Assembly: GCA_004369045.1 (NCBI GenBank) | Contig: ML213505.1 | Span: 596,591 to 660,590, forward strand | Origin: Heliocybe sulcata | Lineage: Eukaryota > Basidiomycota > Agaricomycetes > Gloeophyllales > Gloeophyllaceae | Reading direction: 5' to 3' | Length of the DNA: 64,000 nt | In this document: piece by piece, positions 35,401 to 49,917 of the stretch | Numbering within the stretch: the stretch's first letter is position 1 | Layout: every line of letters starts with the position of its first letter | Made by a program: the position numbers and the translations under genes | The notes under the pieces: generated by a model | Database searches by the model: none | Told to the model about the DNA's origin: nothing | Seen by the model: the letters and a program-made list of their open reading frames with translations, nothing else

Positions 35401-38400
35401 GCGATCTTGACTTAATTGCTGTTAAATCAGGACGAAAGTTTAGCGAGCATTCTTCGAGACTATGTGGCTCATTCTCGTCCTATTCCCGGCATTCGCTCGA
35501 GGCTCGAAATGCAGTCTTGGCCGTCGGGCCAGGGCCTGCGACATACACCGCCTACATCGACGAATAATGGCGGCGACTATGTCGCTTGCAGAAGGGCCTT
35601 GCTGCACCACTATGGCGCCAGATGGTTACTTGCATTGCACAACCTAGATATGGATGTCTATGCAGCTACGTTATATGACATCTGCGACGAGTTCTCTCAC
35701 AAGGATCTGGCGGGTGATGCACTCAGTGCCGATGATGCTTCATCGGATTTGGTCAGTATCTGCTTGAGGTTGTATATATCTGAGCTTTAACCGGAGTTCT
35801 CTATAGAGCGCACAACTCTTGCGACACGACAATTGTCTAAGACATCTCATTAAACTTGGGCAAGCTTCTGTGGCATTTGCTATCATGGATGACCTCATCC
35901 GCTTGTGGCTAGAACGCCTGACCGCTCAATATCAGCCTAGGAAGGTGTGTAATACTCGTGCATCGGCTGTCCGTAGCTTAATCCTGTTTTCAGCCATTAC
36001 CGACAGTGCTGCGGTTGTTCAACCGAGAAGCAGAAGGGACTCATCGTTATAGCTCTGTTGGAGATCCGTCCGGGATGGCTGCAAGGGCATTGGCAAATTT
36101 AGATCCATGGCGTATCGTGACTAGCACAGCTGGACAGAAGGAGCGATATTGGCAAAGTCTTCACTGGCTATTGTTCCTCGCTTCCGCTGGCGTCGACGTG
36201 GCTGTCGAGACATACCAACAGTTCGCATCCTACGCATTCAAGTATAATGCATCTCTGGACCACGCAGATTTGCTTGTTAACGGTGCACTAGCATCAACAT
36301 GGTTGAGGTCGCTTGGTCATCAACGACTTCAGAATGTGATGGCCAGTCTTCACTCGCACTTCGCCAAGGAGGTCATTGAATGCATCCAGAAAGGTACCAA
36401 TATGGGTCTTACGTGAGATGCCCGGCCGACCTCTTCACCGCTGGCAGAAATACTAAACGCTATATCCCGCCAGCTGTTCCTTCATTCGTCGCTCTCTATC
36501 CGTTTGCCTCCTGCTGTTTGGCTGTGAACGTCAGGTCATTGTCTCTTCCGGGATGATTGAAGAAGAAGAGATTCAATGTCTCCCTTCAAGGTCGGTGGTT
36601 ATGCTCGCCTTCAACGGCCAAACTATTCATATCATAGGTAGGAGAAAGCTAAGCACTCGAGCAACCGCCCTACATGACCCTATTATCGTCGATGCAAATC
36701 TAATCAGTTGCCTCCGCAAGTATGTAGACTGCGCAGTGGAAGAGGTCTCCATCATCGTGGCAAAGTTCTTGAACATGCTTGTCAATGATGCGGCGTTGCT
36801 CGAGTCCTATGAGGTTGATAATCTCATCTTGAAAAATGAAGAGGCCCTCTGTGCATGGTATGTACGGTTGCGGTAGCAATCGCCTGCGCCTAACCCTCTT
36901 GAGATTTAGTGCTTGGCGGTTCTTCGACCTCCAGAGTCATGTCCTTGCGAACATTCGCACCGGATTCCTTCTTCGCCTTCTCGTGGTCGACACGCAGTCC
37001 TTCCGCGCAATTCTGCACGATGTATTCGAGCGCCCTAGTAGTTGGGAAATGCGGTGAGCAGTTATCACTCTCAGAGCCTTGACCTAGCTACAACGCATGC
37101 AATAGTTTCCAAGCTGTCACCTGCCTCTTCCGCATGATCATGGATGTTACCAGTCCTATCTTCAACGTGGAAGGGCGACAGTTCAAGTCATCGTTCATTG
37201 ACGTGTTCTATTACTACTTTCGATCGATGTGGGCTGACGAGAAGGTAGACGGCTTCATCCCACCTACTTCGGCTTATAAGACATACATTCCAGGAAGAGA
37301 TCAGATTGACCATTGATACATGGTCCAAATCTCTGCTCCCTGCGCACTTCGAAGCCATGGCGGCATGCTGGACAGAGGCATTACCAAAGATTCCCGTTGG
37401 TCAGCGACTCGATCTCGTTTCGTTTCTGGTGCAATTACACCCTCACTTTCCGGAGTGGCAAGGTGGGTCTGGTGGTTTACATATTATCTTACATTCATTG
37501 ACATTCGATAGTTCTGTCCTGGGATGTCATTGTTGAGATGATTCTTGAAGACGACTATTTGCAAAAGAATGGTGATAATGAAGATGGTCCGGCTTCTGCC
37601 CATCTTGTAAGTTCGACTCAGTAACTATGGATAAGCGTTCATGACCCACTCCCACAGTCCATGTACGGGCTATCTTCGAGGGACTCCGCCACAAGTAGTA
37701 CGGACGTTGATCCTGAGATGACTCTTCTCCGTGTTAGTCCTTCTTCATTGCCGCTGTCTTGCATGCTCAATCTTTCCGTGCCTATATTAGGTATCAGTCG
37801 TTCTACTAAGCCTGCAGATGATAGCCAACGGCGTACCCATCGACATTATACCCCTTCTGAGGATTAAGACTCAGCTTCTCAACATCCTCGGATTCTCCCA
37901 CATCTCTGCTATCCCCTCACTCAGTGGAAACGTCTTCTACGTACAGTTCGGTGACCTTGGCAAGGTTGCGGATTCTGCTCTGCCATGTATTGCAGAATTC
38001 CCAGCCCTTTTTGACGCCTTTCATCCATTCGAGCTCGCACCATCGGCTGTCGGAGGTCCTTTCTTCCAGGATGAAACGCCAGCACCCTTGCTCATTGGAT
38101 CAATATTTATTGACGTGCTCCTTGCTCTCATTAATAAGCAAGATCTCTCAAGGACGCCGGGAAGTACTGCGAAACGTCTTCTGGAGGCTTTGTTGATAGT
38201 AATATACAAGCACGACTTCGATAGCAGGCCATTGAAACACTTCGGTCCAGATCTGCGGCAAGCTGTAAGGCGTGCTATGGATGTCATGCTCCTAGACGTC
38301 GCACATGAGCTGAGGCAACTCGCGCTTTCCGTCTGCAGCGCCTACATCAAGTGCTGGGGTTCGACTTCCAGCATAGCCATCTCGTGAGTAAGGTCCTTGT

Positions 38401-40556
38401 GTTCCTTTGACTGAGTGGCTTGACTTGTCTCCCTGGCAGCGAGTCTATAGAGACGGCCGCGAAAGCTATGAAGTTGCTCAATTATAACACCGAAGACGCG
38501 TTGGTTGGGCAGCTCCGATCGTTCATAGAGACCGCCCTGGCTACGTCAGTCCATCCATCACTATTCCATTTGTACCAACGGTGAACTGGGTCTTTTGACA
38601 GGCGTGTATGGAGCGGCATTTTTACCGCAATGTGCAGAGTAAGCTACATTATGGACGTCCCCATTCTTTTGACCTGACGTAGCTTCCGAAGAGACCTTTG
38701 GAGCCGGAGTTCTTCATTACCCTGACACACCTCGACAAGAACGCAAAGTCCACGCAGGTTGATCTGTCCTTGCGGGAGGCACTGCTCCGCGATACTCTTG
38801 GCCGAGCTGCGGACAATGACCGACGACACATTCAGCAAGTAGTCAATAACTTGAATCATTACGTTGAGATGGTCCACCACGAAGATTGTAGTCCAGAACT
38901 CTTGAGCTGTGAGCATGACGTGCTCCCGATTTCTTGTTGTTGCTTATTATCCTAGTCGTCGGTCAACAACTCGCTTCCATCACAAAACGCATGGCCGAGG
39001 TGCCGGAGATGTTTGACCCTGGCCCATTATTCCTTCTCGTATCAACGTTGATAGAAAACAACATAAGCAGGAGTCACGTGAGCTCACTATCTGATATGCC
39101 CTTCGTCACTAGCTAAATGTCCATCAATAGGAATTATTACGGTCCTTGGACGTCGTCCTGCGATCATGCTTAATTCGTTTCAATATCTCTGGAGAAAGCC
39201 TGATGCGTTTGGCGCGAGTGTCATTAAGCATTTGGGGCAGGCCACAACCTCTGGGACCGCGGCCTGGCGAGGGGCACTCAGGTAATATCATAGTCGGAAC
39301 CATGCTTGATTGTCTGTCGGATGGCTTGAGAGGCAAGGCTCGTGTAACGTCTTCGACGTTAACAGGACTCTTGGAGGTACGTATCTACCAGGTTCATGCA
39401 ACCCTGGGACGTGGCGCATAATAACCGTATCCATGTCATCCAGATCGTGTCTTCTCCCGACGCATACGATGGTCGACCGGGAAGTAGGATTTTCTCCGAC
39501 TTTGTCATTAACCTAGCGGAGGATTCCCTCTGGTACCTGTCGTCCGCTTTGACGCCCGCAGTCTACTCAGACGCCGATTTCGCATCCGCAAGAGCAGCTG
39601 CACGGTTTATACTTCGGACAATGGAACACAACGCAGATGTTTTCCTAAAGCAAGTGGATTCGTCATCAGAGGCGAGTAGAAGCACATTTACTGATATGTC
39701 CAACTAACATGATGCCATAGAAATCAGCTCGGCAGGCGCTCACAGTCCGTTCTTGGAACGTTCTGCTTATAACAGCTCTCTCCACCGATCTGAGAACATC
39801 ACCGCGGCTTTTGCTGGAGCACTTCCCGGCTTTTCTGCTCGTGTACCACAGACTTCTCAGAATCTACGTCTCCGACTCTGGGACCCTGGGGCTGACTGGA
39901 GCCGACATCAACTACGCGTATATTGCCATGAAGCTGTGGCTGTTGCTCGCACGAAAGGTTCATCTGGTTGACCGTGAGACCGGGGATGCGGAAGAGACAC
40001 CCGGCACTATGGAGGACGTTGTTTCGCGCAGGCTTTGGAACGATCTCTGGCCGCCGTTTGAGCATCTATTGACCGCTTTCGAGGTAGATACCCAGATTGG
40101 GAGTATACCCGTGAGTCAATGCTTTTATACCGTTACTAACATCAATCAAATATTGTGACCCCGGATAGGCAACCGGTGCATTGATATTAACGTCTGTCGC
40201 GGACCTCTTCATGTTCCTCCACCAATCCCGGTCGGTTGTGGCACTAGACATTGCACTTCACGTTGAAGTGCTGAACCGCGTCCGCGCTCTGACAAGAAAC
40301 GAGTCTACACAGAGCAAAGTAAGCCGCGACGTCTCTTCTGACCTGGCGGGCGTCTGTTGATGGTCCCCGAAAGGTATCTCGGGTGTTGCGAACTATGACC
40401 GAGCCAGCAGAGGATGTGCCATGGGAGGTCCTGGTTAAACAGGTGATGGCTGACATGGTGGCTACAGAGAAGCTACAGGCTCTGGAGGCGAGGAAGAGGG
40501 ACGCCGGGAAAGTAACGTATGAGAAGGGTCGCAGGGAGGGTCGAGGCACGGGGTGA
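32409..40556 (+). CDS. Giant conserved protein with two zinc-binding modules
   Basis: This single gene encodes about 2,300 residues across many short introns. I do not recognise a named fungal family with confidence. The start at 32409 reads MDQEPHSPQRRLQID and the stop is at 40556 (RREGRGTG). A long exon (33530-35386) holds two zinc-binding modules. The first is CICRACSQLMQGFGLLCPFC with CAVHFDC (about 34085-34175). The second is H-X12-C-X2-C-X13-C-X2-C-X4-H-X2-C (about 34310-34440), close to the C1 (phorbol-ester/diacylglycerol) pattern. The rest is Leu-rich and helical, like ARM/HEAT-type repeat scaffolds, with no catalytic motif and no clear membrane segment. Frame continuity across the introns I checked (for example 36413-36473, with a TACTAAACG branch site) argues for one gene. 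A distant relation to UNC80-type channel-complex proteins is only a guess. Confidence 0.75.
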
Positions 40557-40610
40557 TGTGGTTCCTATGTCAATTGCTCCGTACATACGCGCTGTGGAAA
40601 GGCTGTTATT
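40557..40610. other. Very short convergent spacer
   Basis: Only 54 bp separate the stop codons of the giant protein gene and DPM2, so their 3' UTRs must overlap or read into each other's coding sequence. Confidence 0.7.
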
Positions 40611-40985
40611 TTAAGCCATCCGGAGCTTTGCTTTTCGCTCTTTTTCTCGCTTCTCCTTCACCATGGTCATGCCAATGAATGACCCGATAGCAGAGAGACC
40701 GGATACAAGAAGGAAGGCGGGTATCCGCACAGCCCACTCCCTCGAAGGAAAGAAGTCGTGGACGGGGTTGGATGTGTCGAGAAAAGGCTGCACAATTCCA
40801 TCATGAAAAAAGTTAAGGCAGCCGGACGGTGCAAATTGGTACGCACCAAGAGAAGAGCCCAGCACGTATAGTAGGTGAAGACGACCGACGCCGCCAGCAG
40901 CATAGCGCCTCCGAGCGCTCGATCACTAGCACCCTGTGTCCATATTAAGTCCCGGTCAGTTCGAGACAACTGGATTACTTACCAT
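40611..40985 (-). CDS. DPM2: Dolichol-phosphate mannosyltransferase regulatory subunit DPM2
   Basis: DPM2 is the small ER membrane subunit that stabilises dolichol-phosphate-mannose synthase (Dpm1) and also helps GPI-anchor synthesis. The first coding exon is just the ATG at 40983-40985, followed at once by GTAAGT. A 49-nt intron (40934-40982) joins it to GASDRALGGAMLLAASVVF. This is the family N-terminus and the first membrane helix (LLAASVVFTYYTCWALLL). Another intron leads to PFLDTSNPVHDFFPSREWA, then the second helix IPAFLLVSGLSAIGSFIGM and a basic tail (KEKREKERKAKLRMA). Length is about 86 residues, as expected. An alternative ATG at 40969 lies inside the first intron and gives a poor N-terminus. 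Confidence 0.92.
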
Positions 40986-41115
40986 AGCCTTCGACGAGTG
41001 TATATGAGGAGAAGTTGTGGCAGGAGTTATACTATGATGCGGCACCGCCACCATTCCTACATACTGTACGAACGGAAGACGCGACTGGCTGTTAATGCTG
41101 CTATAACGCGGTATC

Positions 41116-45016
<3,901 letters not shown>

Positions 45017-45257
45017 TGATTGTGATGCTTGTGCGACATCGTATACGAGCATATATGGGTTGCAGATGATGGTAGGCCTGATGTGGCCTGTCCCCGACGA
45101 GACAGCTTGCGACATGACCACTTCCCATAGGTGCAGAGTACCCTGAGTCTTCTTCAGCTTTACCCGAGAGTTTACGGGCATATCAATGATGATTATTGGC
45201 AGCAATAATGTCCGTGTCGCATAAATAGGCAGGTAATCATACAGCAGGCGGGCTAGC
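45017..45257. other. Convergent 3' spacer, PIK1 and mannosyltransferase
   Basis: This is the 241-bp 3' region of two convergent genes. No other feature is seen. Confidence 0.5.
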
Positions 45258-46983
45258 CTAGAACATCTTGTCGTACCTGGCCAGACAGGAGTACCACTCA
45301 TAATCTGCACATCCGACATTAGAGAGTCAGCACGATCTCGAGTGCAGCATGACGGCCATCTCTTACCGAAGTTCTGTTTGGGGTCGCACCAGCACTTTCC
45401 TCGCTTGTGCGCTTCGCCCTGAGGGCAGTGCTGGAAGGGCTCGTGCCGGTAGCCGATGTCGTTGAAGAAGTGGATCTGGTCTTTGCGCGCAAACAGGGCA
45501 GCTCCGATGCTGTGGACTGGTGCGTCACCCCAGCGCTGGGACAAATTCAGTCAATCGTCGGCAAGTGAAACCAGTGCCATACCTCGTAGTAGAACCCACC
45601 CTTCTGGTCGAGGAAGTCGAAGAACTTGTTGTACCCTTCGCTTCTCCAAAGGTCAAGGTCACCAATTTCGAAGTTACTCCAGACTGGGTACTTTGTCAAG
45701 AGAGACCACGTCGCTACCTCAAGTGATACTCACAGTGGCACCGGTTGTACGTCTCCCCGCCATCGTCTGAGATGAAAGACATGGCGTTGTCCTTCGCGAG
45801 CAGATCGGGGTTGGCATTGACGAATTCTGTATATATTCTTAGCACACGTAGAGACCGCTTTGAAAGCTCGCACATACCCTTGACAGCATTCCAAAGGGTT
45901 GGAATGGTTGCCTCGTATTCGTACAGCGAGACAGTGAAACCTAATGAACGTCATGACGTTTAGCTACTGTTCGACGTCTTTTGTCAGGTCGGACATACCG
46001 TAGGCCTTCTTGCCGTCTTCCATGACGAGGAAGGGATCATAGTCAAGGTCACAGAAGAACTTGACATCAGGCCTGATAATCAATCGTTAACATCAATAAT
46101 GCTGCGCAGTAGGAACATGAGACGTACTCCACTCTCCAGTAGTACTTGTAGTCCTTCAGCAGTTCATGTCTGTAGAAGAACTTGAATAAACTCAATAAGC
46201 AAGTCCGCATATAGATACGTCGGAACTCACTCCTGAGTTGAAACGACACATATTGCGGTATCTGGGTGTCCCATTAGAACAGGCATACATCATCATGTCA
46301 CCTCAAGACGTACGGCACGCTGCCTGCGACAGCACGTCAGCATCAGCCGTAGAGTGTACATAATGTTGCTTACCTCCGTAGATCACATTATTCTTTACCA
46401 TGTCTTCTCTGGCCGCCTTCGCCCTGTCCTCATCTATGAAATCCGGCTGGTACCAGTGTTCGCGGGGTATAAGGCCAAACTTGACGTCGGAGTCGGTGAG
46501 TGTTAGTACGCGGCTAGTAAAAAATCAGAAGGTGCTCTCCAACACAGATGATCCAGTCCTACTCCTTAAATTCATCGCTGAACTCCGCCTCGTTGAGGAA
46601 GACATATGGGTACTGGAATTTCTTGTTAAAGCGGTCCTCCAATTGCTTCATACTCGTCATGATGCCGTTGAGATCGCTATTACGCGCGAGCATGACTATC
46701 ACCGCATTCGCCTTCCGTCCTTGCGCAGCAGTGTTATTGTTGGAGGGCTTGTAGTACTCATTCGGAACTGGGACCTTGTACGGAGGTGTAGGAGTCGATG
46801 GTCGGAACTGGTCTGCCAGGTTGGATAGTGATGTTGCTCGCCCATAGTCTTCATGTGAGAAACTGAGAATAAAGTGTAGCCCGATCTGCACATTCCAGTC
46901 AAGAGATGAACATATGACTAGCAGCGGGCTTTGCTTACTATGATACCCAGTACCAGGACCACGTAACGCATAGGCGTCATCAT
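45258..46983 (-). CDS. KRE2/KTR-family alpha-1,2-mannosyltransferase, copy 1
   Basis: This is a Golgi type II membrane enzyme of glycosyltransferase family 15, which adds alpha-1,2-mannose to O- and N-glycans from GDP-mannose. The start at 46983 reads [15 protein letters not shown], a signal anchor, spliced to [20 protein letters not shown]. The catalytic domain includes [96 protein letters not shown] and [11 protein letters not shown]. All the conserved blocks are present across many short exons. The last exon gives [15 protein letters not shown], with the stop at 45258. A second family member lies on the opposite strand about 4 kb away. Confidence 0.94.
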
Positions 46984-47311
46984 CTTGTCTTATTTCACTA
47001 GCTCCAGAGCGAAAATATGGAACAGTGCCCGTGTCTGATGCAGACACGCCAGGAAGGAAAGGCCGAGTGAGAAGGATAGAAGGAGAGTGCGGTATGCAAG
47101 TGCTGCGCCTCGCTGGAATATACCGACGTACCCAAGGGGAAATCCAATCCCACGTGCCCGCGTCGAAGGCACCCTTCCGATCGCATTCATTAGCCGCTGC
47201 TCCGGGACTCCAAAATGAGAACATCTCGGGGCAACCTGCAACGCACCTTTCAGACAAGCACCGTTCCTCGCGTCGACCATAGGGCTACATAGATGTCTAG
47301 GAGGACAAAAA
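46984..47311. promoter_or_regulatory. Upstream region of mannosyltransferase copy 1
   Basis: This 328-bp region lies between the mannosyltransferase start and the tRNA 3' end, and should hold the mannosyltransferase promoter. The open frames in it are read-through of the 5' leader. The tRNA Pol III terminator lies at its far end. Confidence 0.45.
47307..47311 (-). terminator. RNA polymerase III terminator of tRNA-Ile
   Basis: A run of five T on the minus strand lies directly after the tRNA discriminator base, which is the usual Pol III stop signal. Confidence 0.85.
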
Positions 47312-47400
47312 TGGACCCTCCGAGAATCGAACTCGGGACCGCTGCATCTCGACAAGATATCCACATAAGTACAACGCTCTACCGATTGAGCTAAGGGTCC
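47312..47400 (-). tRNA. tRNA-Ile(UAU) with a 16-nt intron
   Basis: The minus strand folds into a full cloverleaf. The acceptor stem is GGACCCT/AGGGTCC with discriminator A. The D arm is GCTC/GAGC with loop AATCGGTA. The anticodon stem is TTGTA/TGCAG, and the T arm is CCGAG/CTCGG with loop TTCGATT. The variable loop CGGTC has five bases. The anticodon loop reads C-T-TAT-G, then a 16-nt intron (47348-47363) in the canonical 37/38 position, then A38. The intron contains ATA, which can pair with the UAU anticodon as SEN substrates do. Intron-containing tRNA-Ile(UAU) is well known in eukaryotes. A and B box sequences are intact. The base after the anticodon is G, where A is usual. Confidence 0.9.
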
Positions 47401-47527
47401 ATAATCGTGGTTTCCGTACAAGCAAACATAATAGGATCGTGCTCAAACTATGTTCCCGAAAATTCACGCCAACGAATACTGATACACATGATCTTGGAGG
47501 CAGGAGTAGCTGGATAACATGCACATC

Positions 47528-48491
47528 TCAAACCTCCGGGTCTCTAGGCTCCTCTCGAATTCCGTCAGCTGTGATCTCCACGAACCTGGTCCCGACCCGT
47601 CGTCCCTGCTCCTCAGAATGCGTGATCCAGATGATAGCCTTCAAGGTGGCCTCTGGCGACTTCATCTCGTTGGTCAGGTATGTCTCCACAGACTTCGACG
47701 ATTCGGGATCCAAGGCGGACGTCGGTTCTTGAAGGACATTGAGCAAGTTAAGCTATGCCAAGGGGTGTAAAGCACGCACCATCCAGCAGAAGTACCTCCG
47801 CAGCATCCAGACCGATAGCGACAGCCAAAACCATCCTCTGTGACTCACCTCCACTAAGGCTGCCCCACTCTCTGTCCCACAGCTCATCGTCCAAGCCAAA
47901 TGACCTGCCCACTTCGATAGCCTGGTTAAAATCGGGGACTACATTCCGATCGCCCTTCTTAGAGAGCCGGCTGTTCTTGGGATCGCGAGAGGAGAATGAG
48001 GATATGGTGTTGAAGAAGTCCTTCGGAGTTCCTGGCAGAAGTGACGGTCTCTGAGGGACGTATAGAACATGTGTGCGGTATGTCGGTACTCCTGCAGGCC
48101 ATGATGAATTCATACTACTGCAGCGAGAATAGCGAGTGCGTACCGATGGCCTTAGGCGATCTAACCAAAGTTCAGAATCCAACTCGACGACGGAATAGAA
48201 GCGGCGAACACGCACTTTCCCCTGAATAGAATCTCGCCTTTGTAGACATTGAGATGCGCGACGCATTTCAGCAACGTCGACTTCCTGACCAAGGACGGTC
48301 AGTTAGCGTCTGTTAGCCTCAAGCATACGCGAGCCGTGACGCGTGAGAGCCAAGACATACCCGGCACCGCTTTTACCCCGGAGGACGAGCACATCGCCAT
48401 CATTAACATTGAACGTTGCGTCGGAGAAGATAGGCGACCCGTCGTTCCGCGAGCAGGAGATCTCTCGCAGTTGCAGCAATGTCTCGCTCAT
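47528..48491 (-). CDS. Soluble ABC ATPase, FetA/STAR1 type
   Basis: This is an ABC nucleotide-binding domain without membrane segments. It resembles bacterial FetA (YbbL) and plant STAR1, which pair with a separate membrane subunit. I chose the ATG at 48491 (MSETLLQLREISCSR); another in-frame ATG lies at 48554. The Walker A motif GKSGAGKSTLLK is split by an intron. A short segment KCVAHLNVYKGEILFRG follows and is spliced again to SSWPAGVPTYRTHVLYVPQR, the Q-loop region. The signature is SLSGGESQRMVLAVAIGLDA, then Walker B LLLDEPTSALD (also split by an intron) and the H-loop IIWITHSEEQ. The protein ends EEPRDPEV at 47528, about 250 residues. No FetB/ALS3-like partner lies nearby. The transport substrate is unknown. 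Confidence 0.87.
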
Positions 48492-48650
48492 ACTGGAGGA
48501 GATGGACGGAGGAAGGGAGAGGGTGTCTACATTCTCACGGCTCATGCAACACATTATATGACATAAATTTAAACCGGTGGCAGCGCGCGCAAGTCTCTGC
48601 GTAGTATAGAGTCCGAGCAGCAGTAATCCCAGTAATGTATACCGTGTCCA

Positions 48651-49917
48651 TTACGGGTATGAGGGGGGTTGAGGCGGGGCAGGCATGCCCATCTCCTCTG
48701 GTGTTAATGTTGAGCTCTCTATCATCACGCCCACACCGATCTTAGCAGCGTTCTAGAGGACATACGTAAGCAGAAATTTCGCAGAGAACAAGGATGATGG
48801 GTACGCACCTTGAAGTGATCGATCTCGCCCCCAATGATGAACGCAAATGTTGGGGCAAATCGCTGCTCCAGCAGCGCAGACACCTTGCCAGTTGAATCCA
48901 GCTGCGCTCGGAATGTCGACATACGCAGGTCCCATTTAGCGCCCAAGGTCGCCACTGCATCTCTCCGAGTCGGCGCGGCCATAACCTGCAAGTCCGCTGC
49001 GACCTCCACCTTTTCGCTAAGCTTCTGCCAGTACGTCGCCTGCAGGATTCCTGGCTGCTGTAGTAGTGCACTGGCAATCCAGCTTTTGTCCGTGCTTGTG
49101 AATTTCGCGACATATGATGTCGCCAGCTCAGTCATTTCTGGGGTTGGACGCTGCAACATCGTCTCAAATCCGAGAGCGAGGTTACGCGTCAGCGACTGAA
49201 GATAGCTCCCAACGTATATGCCACTGAAGTCCGCAGGAGAGGGATTGATAGCCTTCACATTGACGCTGTAATCGCGACCAGTGTAGTCGTGCTCCAATTG
49301 GATCATGTTGTGACCAGCTTGGTGCGAAAGCTACGTGACTTCTCAAACCTGAGACGTCAGAGAATATAAGAAAGTCATACCTGAGCTTGCATTTTTGTTA
49401 CATTCGTAGGGCTCCATCCCCGATTGAACCTTGCGTTCACACTTCCCTCGTGATCCACCCCGCCTTGCATGAAGACCTAGCAGAAGCCATTCAGGACGAT
49501 TGTCTCGAACGAAGACGAATAAAGTGACCTGCTCATTTGCGAACACCGCCCCAAAGTTGTAGTTCGAAGGAACATTCTGGGATGCTAAGCTGAACGAATG
49601 CGTGACCTGAAAGGCCGGGTTCGCGGAGAGCGTCTTTGTGAGGTCGGCTCTTGCGCCGTCAAAAATGAAATTAGTCAAGTGGGTGCCTGCGCTTTCAATT
49701 AACAAGGGGACCGCAGTAACAACTGTGATCGCTTACTTTTGACCTCTTTTTGAACATTCTCTACCGAACCAGGGCTCGGCAATGCCAGGTCCGATCGCCA
49801 TTGCGCGAAGCGGTTGTACGTGTTGCTGAGCGGTGATAAGACAGCATGGAGCGGTGACAGAGCTGAGGGCTTAGTCGACGAAGAAGACGCAGGAGCCTGA
49901 ACTGGGAACGCGCTCAT
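48651..49917 (-). CDS. TOM40: Mitochondrial import channel TOM40
   Basis: TOM40 is the beta-barrel pore of the outer-membrane translocase that admits nearly all nuclear-encoded mitochondrial proteins. The start at 49917 reads MSAFPVQAPASSSST, a short disordered N-terminus, then NTYNRFAQWRSDLALPSPGS and VENVQKEVK. Spliced exons follow with THLTNFIFDGARADLTKTLS, NPAFQVTHSFSLASQ, YNFGAVFANEQVFMQGGVDH, NARFNRGW and GHNMIQLEHDYTGRDYSVNV. Later strands include YVGSYLQSLTRNLALGFE, ATLGAKWDLRMSTFRAQLDS and FAFIIGGEIDHFKNAAKIGV. The tail is Pro-rich and ends at 48651. Length of about 360 residues and strand order match fungal Tom40. Confidence 0.95.

Noticed and set aside
32409-40556. Possibility that the giant gene is several genes
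   Set aside because: Every junction I examined continues in frame through short GT-AG introns, with no internal promoter-like gap; kept as one gene but open to transcript evidence.
46559-47257. Long minus-strand frame extending upstream of mannosyltransferase copy 1
   Set aside because: The N-terminal part is 5' leader reading through an intron; the signal-anchor start at 46983 gives the family protein.
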